From positions 1 through 12,680 of the forward strand of contig JANWYL010000070.1 in NCBI GenBank assembly GCA_025056955.1: a stretch of DNA of 12,680 nt, written 5' to 3'. Shown here in pieces: positions 7,548 through 12,680 of the stretch. Source of the DNA: Sandaracinaceae bacterium. GTDB taxonomy: Bacteria > Myxococcota_A > Polyangia > Polyangiales > Sandaracinaceae. A program made the position numbers and the translations under genes. The notes below the pieces were generated by a model, which did no database searches, was not told the origin of the DNA, and worked only from the letters and a program-made list of their open reading frames with translations. The number at the start of each line of letters is the position of its first letter. Within the stretch, counting starts at the first letter, position 1.

Positions 7548-8407
7548 GGTTGCTGGGTGTTTGTAGGTGGCAATGGGAAGGTGATATGGCACTCCTTCAC
7601 ATAATTGACGATTGCATCGACAAGACCTTGTGAGGTGTAGGTGGTTGCTGTGACATCGACTCGAATCCCAAGGGCGATTGCTGCACTGGTTGTCACGGGG
7701 CCAATTGAAGCGATGATGAGGTGAGAAAGGAGGGTGGATGGATTGGGGTATTGGCCATGGTGATGAGAGAGAATCTGAATGAGCTGCTCTGCGGTGGATG
7801 GGGAGGTGAGCAGGATGATGTCTACTTCTCGGTTGTGGATGAGTTGGGTGATGCGGGAACTGCTCTGTGGGTTAGGGCCCTCTGTGCGGTAGGCTGCCAC
7901 AACCGTGACCGAAACACCATTTTCGCTGAGAAGAGATGGGAGCACCTCGCGGGCACGCTCGGCCCTTGGGATGAGCACGCGCTGGCCTTGTGGGTTGGGC
8001 ATGCGTTCGAGCAGGGCTTCTGCGACCGCCTCTCCCCGGAATTCTTTTGGGACAAGATCAGGGTGGATGCCCCGGCTGCAAAGGCGCTTAGCGGTGGCAG
8101 GGCCAATGGCACAGACCCGCACCTTTTCAAGGGCACTGGTGCCCTTTCCAAGCTCCTCAAGCATCCGAAGGGTGAAATCTACCCCGTTTGCACTCGTGAA
8201 GATCACCCAATCGAATGAATGGAGTTGCAAAAGGGCTTCGCGAAGAGGGGATGGGTCAGTGGGAGGAAGGATCCTCAAGATGGGGTGCACAAGGGGGGTT
8301 GCTCCATGCTCACGGAGCAAACTTGCGATTTCTTCGCTCTGACCCTCAGGCCTGAGCACAAGCACCCTGGCAGAAGAAAGTGGTGGGTGAAACGAATCCT
8401 CGCGCAT
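7544..8407 (-). CDS. hemD: Uroporphyrinogen-III synthase
   Basis: Cytoplasmic enzyme that closes hydroxymethylbilane with D-ring inversion to uroporphyrinogen III, the shared precursor of heme, siroheme and cobalamin. The 287-residue length is close to the family norm of about 240-280. The two-domain fold is visible: VLVLRPEGQSEE at 15-26, WVIFTSANGV at 67-76, CAIGPATAKRL at 99-109, a crossover VLIPRAERAREVLP at 144-157, VDIILLTSPSTAEQL at 195-209, IASIGPVTTSAA at 232-243, and ATTYTSQGLVDAI at 254-266 holding the conserved active-site Tyr (Y257). Sequence identity across this family is low, but the motif order is complete. It is not beside hemC or another heme gene here. The ATG is preceded by GGGAG at an 11-base distance. 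A short Thr/Gln/Pro tail ends the protein. The stop overlaps the stop of the convergent membrane-protein gene. Confidence 0.92.
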   Translation of the reverse strand: MREDSFHPPLSSARVLVLRPEGQSEEIASLLREHGATPLVHPILRILPPTDPSPLREALLQLHSFDWVIFTSANGVDFTLRMLEELGKGTSALEKVRVCAIGPATAKRLCSRGIHPDLVPKEFRGEAVAEALLERMPNPQGQRVLIPRAERAREVLPSLLSENGVSVTVVAAYRTEGPNPQSSSRITQLIHNREVDIILLTSPSTAEQLIQILSHHHGQYPNPSTLLSHLIIASIGPVTTSAAIALGIRVDVTATTYTSQGLVDAIVNYVKECHITFPLPPTNTQQP

Positions 8408-8772
8408 TTCTCAATTGTCTCCCAAAATGCTTCGGTGCAAATGGCGATGAGGGCACTTGATCGCTTTCCAAACGATTATGCCCTGCTGATTGCCCCAATC
8501 GCATTGCCCAAGGGTGTGGATGGATTGCGACAACCGCCACATGCCGGCTTTGAGCCCTGGCTTTTGGGCAGAAGGCAAGAAGGACTTGGGCTGCAAAGGC
8601 CCGCGCCCTCTAAAACAAACGGGAGTTGAGCCTTTCTTTCACCACACATGGGCCATGATCTTTGAAAAGCAGCGTTGGAAGAGTTGGAGTTTGGGGCTTG
8701 TTCGCATGGAGGCCTTGCCAGAAGCAAGCCCATCGCATGCTTTGGGCCGGAAGATGTGGTAATGCAAAGCCA
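8408..8772. other. Gene-poor divergent region between hemD and the DUF192 lipoprotein gene
   Basis: These 365 bases separate the start of hemD (read leftwards) from the first supported start read rightwards. Both strands have open frames across it, but their translations are rich in Pro, Gln, Cys and His without domain pattern, and none carries a convincing start or motif. It must contain promoters in both directions if the flanking genes are transcribed independently. I found no paired -35/-10 boxes with good spacing, no strong stem-loop and no RNA gene. The lipoprotein frame extends back to a TTG at 8662 and an ATG at 8737, so part of the right end could be coding. Confidence 0.45.
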
Positions 8773-9378
8773 ATGTCGATTTGGCGTTGCCAGTTGGCTG
8801 CATGGATTTGGGCCTTGGGCTTGGGATGTTCGGGTGGCGACCAGCAGGGAGCCCTTGCCACGCTTTCCAAGCACGAGCCTCCTCAACAAGATTCAAAAGA
8901 GCCAAAAAATCTCGAGAAAGGCCCGAGCCCAGGCGAGAGTGGGCCTGCTGATCGCAGAGAGCTCGATCGGGTTCAAGGCCCTGCGGTTCTCTTTGAGCCG
9001 ATTGGACGTCCTCCTGTGCGGGTGCGGGTCGAAATCGCTCGAACTCCGGCTGAGACCGCAAGGGGCCTCATGTTTCGCCGCCATCTCGAAGCAGATGCTG
9101 GCATGCTTTTCATTTTTCCGCGGCCCCAGCACCTCACCTTTTGGATGCGCAATACCTACATACCCCTTGACATGATTTTCATCACTTCTGAACGCAGGGT
9201 ATTGGGTGTGGTTGAAAACGCGACGCCACTGACTGACGACCCAAGGGAGGTGCCAGGGGAGAGCCAGTATGTGGTGGAGGTGAATGCCGGCTTTGCCCGC
9301 GAGCATGGGATTGGACCAGGCACTCCCGTGCGTTTTATCGGAGTGGAAGGGCTTGAAGAGGAGCCCAAAAGGGAATAG
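8773..9378 (+). CDS. DUF192-family lipoprotein
   Basis: A 201-residue product if started at ATG 8773. The N-terminus is a lipoprotein-type signal (QLAAWIWALGLGCSGG) with C19 as the likely lipidated residue; its lipobox (G-L-G-C) is imperfect. A Pro/Glu/Ser-rich linker covers about 20-75. The DUF192 (COG1430) domain spans about 82-195, with the family's blocks RGLMFRRHL, GMLFIFP, FWMRNTYIPLDMIF and a Val-rich strand before GIGPGTPVRF. The molecular function of DUF192 is not established; members are small, often exported proteins. The start is uncertain: the frame also has ATG 8737 and TTG 8662, but only 8773 puts the hydrophobic signal directly at the N-terminus. The next gene begins 5 bases after this stop (or overlaps it by one base if its GTG is used), so the two are probably translated together. 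Confidence 0.85.
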   Translation: MSIWRCQLAAWIWALGLGCSGGDQQGALATLSKHEPPQQDSKEPKNLEKGPSPGESGPADRRELDRVQGPAVLFEPIGRPPVRVRVEIARTPAETARGLMFRRHLEADAGMLFIFPRPQHLTFWMRNTYIPLDMIFITSERRVLGVVENATPLTDDPREVPGESQYVVEVNAGFAREHGIGPGTPVRFIGVEGLEEEPKRE

Positions 9379-9383
9379 TGGCC

Positions 9384-10382
9384 ATGATGAAGGACAGAAA
9401 ATGCTTGCTGGTCTTGGGTGTTTTGTTTTGGGGTTGCACCTGCGAAAAAAGCAGTGAAACAGAGCGTGCTTTGCCGCTCCTTGAGAGCAAGGAGCCCCCT
9501 CGTGCTTCACCTTCTTCAAGTGAGCCACACCTTGCTTTTACTGCCTCAGGTGAGCACATCATTTTCGCTGGAACAAGCAGCGCTGAAGACAAACCAGCCT
9601 ATGATCCCACAAAGCTTGTTCGAAAGCCTGTGACTCCAGATCCAGAAGAAGGTGATTTCACCTTGGATGAGGCAGTGCAAGGCTTGCCAACCGATGGGCA
9701 GCTTGTGGCTGAGATCTGGACCGATTTCGGCACCATTTTCTGTGATCTTTATGCTGACCGCACACCTCGTACGGTTGCAAACTTCATTGGCCTTGCGCGA
9801 GGGATTAGGCCTTGGTGGGATGCACGGGCTGGCCAATGGGTGAAGCGCCCCTACTACAACGGGCTCACCTTCCATCGGGTGATTCCAGGTTACATCATTC
9901 AGGGTGGGGATTACCTTGGTGATGGGACTGGGGATGTCGGGTACACCATTCCGTATGAGCCTCATGATACCCTGCGGCATGATCGAGCTGGGATGTTGGC
10001 CCTTGCGACGGTGAATGGGCCAGATACAGGAGGCCCACAATTCTATATCACCGACGGTCCAGCGCCTCAGTTGGATGGGACTGCAACGATCTTCGGTCGG
10101 TGCATCCCTGAGCACCTCATTGCTCAAATTGCCCGCCTTCCTCAGACGGGTTCTCCAGACAATCGTCCCCTCACCCCATTTCGAATGCACAGGGTGTTGA
10201 TTCGAAGGGTTCAAGGTGGAGCCGCCGCTGCTCGGCAAACACCTCCAAAGACACCTCCAGGCGAACCAGAAAAGCCTCGTGGTGCGAGCAAGGACCCCTC
10301 CGAGCTGCGCTCATGGATCAGGGAGCTCCCCTTTGGAACTCCATCACCTTCACCTCAATCACCTTCGCAACCGTCGAGATGA
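9384..10382 (+). CDS. Cyclophilin-type peptidyl-prolyl cis-trans isomerase, lipoprotein
   Basis: Exported prolyl isomerase, presumably assisting folding of envelope proteins. From ATG 9384 (332 residues) a hydrophobic signal CLLVLGVLFWGC leads to C18, a plausible lipidation site with an imperfect lipobox. Residues about 20-105 are a Ser/Pro/Glu linker. The cyclophilin domain runs about 106-275: AEIWTDFGTIFCDLYADRTPRTVANFIGL opens it, catalytic R165 and Q173 lie in FHRVIPGYIIQGGD, Q219-F220 in GGPQFYIT, then LDGTATIFGRC. The usual Phe after PG is Tyr170. A short insertion with WWDARAGQWV precedes the catalytic strand, as in some secreted bacterial cyclophilins. A Pro/Ser-rich tail of about 55 residues ends the protein. 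AAGGGA at 9369-9374 sits 9 bases before ATG 9384, which favours it over the GTG at 9378 that overlaps the previous stop. Confidence 0.93.
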   Translation: MMKDRKCLLVLGVLFWGCTCEKSSETERALPLLESKEPPRASPSSSEPHLAFTASGEHIIFAGTSSAEDKPAYDPTKLVRKPVTPDPEEGDFTLDEAVQGLPTDGQLVAEIWTDFGTIFCDLYADRTPRTVANFIGLARGIRPWWDARAGQWVKRPYYNGLTFHRVIPGYIIQGGDYLGDGTGDVGYTIPYEPHDTLRHDRAGMLALATVNGPDTGGPQFYITDGPAPQLDGTATIFGRCIPEHLIAQIARLPQTGSPDNRPLTPFRMHRVLIRRVQGGAAAARQTPPKTPPGEPEKPRGASKDPSELRSWIRELPFGTPSPSPQSPSQPSR

Positions 10383-10447
10383 GGGTTTTATCTGCGCATG
10401 GGCTTTTCTGGCACCAAAGTGTGGTTCAGCCAATTGGCGAGGTGGGC

Positions 10448-10482
10448 TTTGAGCGGGTTTGGGGGTGAGTTAGACTCAAGGC
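10448..10482 (+). promoter_or_regulatory. Possible promoter giving a leaderless lipoprotein transcript
   Basis: TTTGAG (10448-10453) and TAGACT (10471-10476) are separated by 17 bases. The second box ends 6 bases before the ATG at 10483, so transcription would start at or near the A of the start codon. No well-spaced Shine-Dalgarno sequence precedes this ATG, which fits a leaderless message. The match to sigma-70 boxes is weak and could be chance. Confidence 0.2.
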
Positions 10483-11304
10483 ATGTTGGGCTCTCGCTTC
10501 TTCAGGCAAAGGTTGTGCTTTTTGCTCTTGTTTGCGCTAGGCGCTTGTGCAACTGGGGGGAGAAAAAAAACTACAGGTGAAAGAGATGCTTTTGAGGCAG
10601 AAGACGTCTTTGTGCTTCCCGCTTAGGATGGAGGCCGGGATGCCTTCGGAACGCAGGATGTGTTTTTCTCACTAGACCAAGGGGTCGATGCCTTCGTGCC
10701 CTTTTTGCCTGATGCGCCGATGCCCGATGCATGGGGTGGAGGAGGGAGCCCTGATGCCTCTCACAGAGACAGCGGTGTGGATGCGTGGCGGCCGGATGCT
10801 TTTATGGGACGCGACAGCGGTGTGGATGCGTGGCGGCCGGATGCCTTCATGCCCAGGGACACTGGCCCCATGGCTTGCGGAACCTGGCTTGGGATCACCC
10901 ATCGGATTGAGCCCCTGCCTTCCTCTTGCCTTCCGCGCTGTGAGCGCATGACCCGTGATCGCATTCTTGCGTGCCCTTCTCACGATTCGATGGCCTACTG
11001 GAATTGCGTTGACATGCACCTTCGAGCGGATCGCAGGCCAAGCGCTTGGGTTTGGGTTGGGGCGAATCTCATTGAAATCGTTTGTGGCGATTGTTTTTAC
11101 GTACAGCTATTCCATTGCTGGTCGCTCGTCTGCCCCACAGAGAGCATCGACCTCTTTACCTGCAATCCAATGAGCGATCCAGATGAATGCCGGGGAGAGG
11201 GGGATGGATTGGACGCATGCTTGAGACTCCTCTCTTTTTCTCAAAGCCAACAAGTGGACATGTGTATCCATATGCGTCTCTGGAACGCCTGCTTTTCGCT
11301 ATGA
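10483..11304 (+). pseudogene. Cys-rich 'xDA'-repeat lipoprotein gene interrupted by an in-frame TAG
   Basis: One frame runs from ATG 10483 to TGA 11302-11304, broken only by TAG at codon 48 (10624-10626). The first part encodes a clear lipoprotein signal, FFRQRLCFLLLFALGACATGG, with lipobox L19-G20-A21-C22. Both sides of the TAG continue the same Asp/Ala/Phe style (RDAFEAEDVF before, GGRDAFGTQDVF after). The stop therefore looks like a recent nonsense change in one gene (for example CAG or AAG to TAG) or a sequencing error. After the Asp/Pro linker and tandem repeats comes a domain of about 145 residues with 14 cysteines, suited to disulfides outside the cytoplasm. If the TAG is real, a GTG at 10660 could start a product, but without an export signal. 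TAG ends other genes here (4826-4828, 9376-9378), so it is an ordinary stop. Function unknown; such proteins are common in Myxococcota. Confidence 0.7.
10768..10857 (+). repeat. Two tandem 45-base repeats within the lipoprotein linker
   Basis: Copies at 10768-10812 and 10813-10857 are identical over their first 32 bases and encode DSGVDAWRPDAFM followed by GR or PR. A third unit begins (RDTGP) and then diverges. The repeats are in frame, so copy-number change would lengthen or shorten the linker without a frameshift. Confidence 0.9.
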
Positions 11305-11667
11305 GGACATCCTTTGAGGGGTGTCTTCGAAAACGATTGAGATGCTTCCCTCTCCTTCATGGAGGGAAAGGGGGCGCAAAGCCTTGCCAATGCAAGGCCC
11401 TCGGACACAGAGCCCGTCTTTTGGACGATAGGCTGCACCATGGGTTCGGCAGACAAGGAGCCCATCCTCGTCCACAAGCAGGCTGCCTACTCCCCCATCG
11501 AGAGGGATGGGCAAGTGCTGGCATTCGTTGAGGTATGCGTGGAGCGAGCCTTCTTCGTCGCGCACAAGCACGCAGCTCAGTCGAGGAGGAGAGATGGGGA
11601 AAACGCGGGCTTCTCCTTCTTTGGGCAGGTCCTTGGCTTGGATTTGGATGTGGAGTGCCTTTTTCAC
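11299..11667 (-). CDS. Rieske-type [2Fe-2S] ferredoxin-like protein
   Basis: Small cytoplasmic-type Rieske protein, probably an electron carrier or a redox-sensing partner; the partner is unknown. From the GTG at 11667 it is 122 residues. Cluster ligands are C49 and H51 (ECQHLPIPLD) and C73 and H76 (VCRTHGAAYRP), that is C-x-H-x21-C-x2-H, followed by the usual Gly/Pro turn GLCVRGPCIGKALRPL. No signal peptide or membrane anchor is present, unlike cytochrome bc1 Rieske subunits. The frame is open back to 11805, but those upstream starts lie far inside map. The GTG at 11667 overlaps the map TGA (GTGA) and has GGAG about 11 bases before it, so coupled translation is likely. The TAG stop overlaps the end of the convergent lipoprotein gene by 6 bases. 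Confidence 0.85.
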   Translation of the reverse strand: MKKALHIQIQAKDLPKEGEARVFPISPPRLSCVLVRDEEGSLHAYLNECQHLPIPLDGGVGSLLVDEDGLLVCRTHGAAYRPKDGLCVRGPCIGKALRPLSLHEGEGSISIVFEDTPQRMSS

Positions 11668-12566
11668 GCCTGCTTGAGCTCCAGCTTTGAAGGGGTTGGG
11701 TGGGTGCTTGAAAACACAGCTGGCGAGCTCAGAACACCGCACCGGCTCCATGGGAAGTTTTCGCTGTTCTGAAGCACCCCTGAGCGCTTTGTGAGCACTT
11801 CGCAACCCGTGCGGGTAACCAGCACCGTGTGCTCAAACTGGGCGGAAAGCTTGCGGTCTTTGGTGACAACGGTCCAGCCATCGCTCAAGACTTCGGTTTC
11901 GTGACTTCCAAGATTGATCATGGGCTCGATGGTGAAGACCATTCCCGGCCTCAAGCGCATGTTGCGGAAACCGCTTCCCGGGCCAGGTCGATAATGGGGA
12001 ATTTGGGGTGGCATGTGAAACTCACGACCGATCCCATGCCCAACGTAATCTCGAACCACGGAGCAGCCATTGCGCTCGGCCACCTCTTGAATGGCAGCAC
12101 CGATATCGAAAATGCGGGCATCCGGCCTTACGGCCGCAATTCCAGCTTCGAGGGCTTGGCGAGAGGCTTCGACGACACGAATCGCATCAGCGCTTGGCGT
12201 GCCCACATAAAAGGTGGCGCTCGTATCCCCGTGGTGGCCCTTGTAATAAACAGTCACGTCAACGTTGATGATATCGCCGTCCCGAAGGACTTGGTTGCCC
12301 GGCACGCCATGACAAACGACTTCATTGACGCTCGTGCACACGCTTTTGGGGTAAGGGCGGGGTGCTCCACGTGGTCGGTAATTCAGAGGAGAGGGATAGG
12401 CGCCATGCTTCACAATCCAGTCGTGGACCAGGCGATCGATCTCATCAGTTGTGATTCCAGGCCGAATGTGTTCGCCGATAAAGAGGAGGCAATCAGCTGC
12501 GAGGCGGCAAGCATCCCGCATCCGCTCGAGCATGCGAGGATCCATGATTTCGATGTCGCTTGACAC
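11664..12566 (-). CDS. map: Methionine aminopeptidase, type I
   Basis: Removes the initiator methionine from nascent proteins in the cytoplasm; a metal-dependent pita-bread enzyme. All five metal ligands are visible: D103 and D114 (NVDVTVYYKGHHGDTSATF), H177 (VGHGIG), E214 (FTIEPMINLG) and E245 (AQFEHTVLV). Substrate-contacting H86 (VCHGVP) and H184 (EFHMPP) are also present. PKSVCTSVNEVVCHG is the family signature region. It is 300 residues, against 264 in E. coli. The excess is a short N-terminal extension, a small insertion before the first signature, and a tail of about 39 residues after VLTKR. That tail is Ser/Pro/Phe-rich, has no recognisable domain, and runs into the Rieske start. The GTG start has GGAGG at a 4-base spacer; an in-frame ATG at 12545 is an alternative. 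Confidence 0.96.
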   Translation of the reverse strand: MSSDIEIMDPRMLERMRDACRLAADCLLFIGEHIRPGITTDEIDRLVHDWIVKHGAYPSPLNYRPRGAPRPYPKSVCTSVNEVVCHGVPGNQVLRDGDIINVDVTVYYKGHHGDTSATFYVGTPSADAIRVVEASRQALEAGIAAVRPDARIFDIGAAIQEVAERNGCSVVRDYVGHGIGREFHMPPQIPHYRPGPGSGFRNMRLRPGMVFTIEPMINLGSHETEVLSDGWTVVTKDRKLSAQFEHTVLVTRTGCEVLTKRSGVLQNSENFPWSRCGVLSSPAVFSSTHPTPSKLELKQA

Positions 12567-12570
12567 AAGG

Positions 12571-12575
12571 CCTCC
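12571..12575 (-). promoter_or_regulatory. Shine-Dalgarno sequence of map
   Basis: On the minus strand a perfect GGAGG lies 4 bases before the GTG at 12566. It is the strongest ribosome-binding site near this gene and decides for the GTG over the ATG at 12545, which would be 25 bases away. Confidence 0.6.
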
Positions 12576-12595
12576 AAGAAGGAAGGTGCGAAGTC

Positions 12596-12680
12596 TTACG
12601 CTTTCCTAGGGCTTTTCAAAACGACCTGCAAGCCAGAATCAGCGGCGAGATGATCTGTTTTTTTGGAGGATAGTGTGTGC
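12596..12680 (-). other. Possible 3' end of an upstream minus-strand gene
   Basis: One minus-strand frame is open from the window edge to a TAA at 12596-12598 and would end GLQVVLKSPRKA. It would lie about 20 bases upstream of the map ribosome-binding site, an operon-like spacing. Only about 27 codons are visible and such an open frame is not rare by chance. No family can be named, and another frame is open for about 20 codons. Confidence 0.2.

Noticed and set aside
10429..10438. Perfect palindrome GCCAATTGGC as an operator
   Set aside because: Ten-base perfect palindromes are expected several times by chance in a window of this size, and no second copy or regulator gene supports it.
10624..10626. 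TAG as a recoded sense codon (pyrrolysine or suppressed amber)
   Set aside because: TAG terminates other genes in the window (4826-4828, 9376-9378, and the Rieske gene), and no pyrrolysine genes are visible.
11668..11805. Longer N-terminus for the Rieske protein
   Set aside because: It would read through the end of map in another frame; the GTGA overlap at 11667 gives a normal compact Rieske domain.
11829..12563. 244-codon open frame on the plus strand
   Set aside because: Antisense to map, where all five metal ligands are present on the other strand.
1..12680. CRISPR array, tRNA or rRNA gene, insertion sequence, prophage
   Set aside because: I saw no spaced direct repeats, cloverleaf, rRNA-like stretch, transposase motif or terminal inverted repeats. 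The only clear tandem repeat is the coding one at 10768-10857.

Overview
The window looks like chromosomal DNA from a Gram-negative, GC-rich bacterium. Myxococcota (order Polyangiales or a relative, formerly Deltaproteobacteria) is the best guess. This rests on gene style, not on a marker gene. There are many lipoproteins with Pro/Ser/Asp-rich linkers, an 'xDA'-repeat lipoprotein with a Cys-rich domain, a caspase-like protease carrying an EF-hand loop, and a signal-peptide protein with a barrel-like C-terminus. GTG starts are frequent.

Left part (1-6345, + strand). This is a tightly packed run that probably forms one transcript. It holds a caspase-like cysteine peptidase (frame open at the window edge), a fused RNA m5U-methyltransferase/pseudouridine synthase whose ATG overlaps the peptidase stop (ATGA), a secreted hypothetical protein with a TolB-like N-terminus and a barrel-like C-terminus, and a solitary MBOAT O-acyltransferase. 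The MBOAT gene is much more AT-rich than the rest.

Middle (6438-8407). A three-helix membrane protein with a GIDE-like domain converges on hemD (uroporphyrinogen-III synthase, - strand); their stop codons overlap in one TTAA. A 365-base region without a supported gene (8408-8772) separates hemD from the next, divergent genes.

Right part (8773-12680). Two adjacent + strand lipoprotein genes follow, a DUF192 protein and a cyclophilin-type prolyl isomerase. Next is a lipoprotein gene split by one in-frame TAG (10624-10626), with two tandem 45-base repeats and a 14-Cys C-terminal domain. On the - strand is a map (methionine aminopeptidase) - Rieske ferredoxin pair, coupled by a GTGA overlap.

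The genes do not form one obvious new system. The most distinctive item is the bifunctional RNA-modification enzyme. Its methyltransferase half resembles RlmC and its C-terminal half resembles RluA, whose E. coli counterparts modify the neighbouring 23S rRNA positions 747 and 746. The amber-interrupted lipoprotein gene and the EF-hand caspase are the next most interesting. No tRNA, rRNA, CRISPR array, insertion sequence or phage gene was seen.
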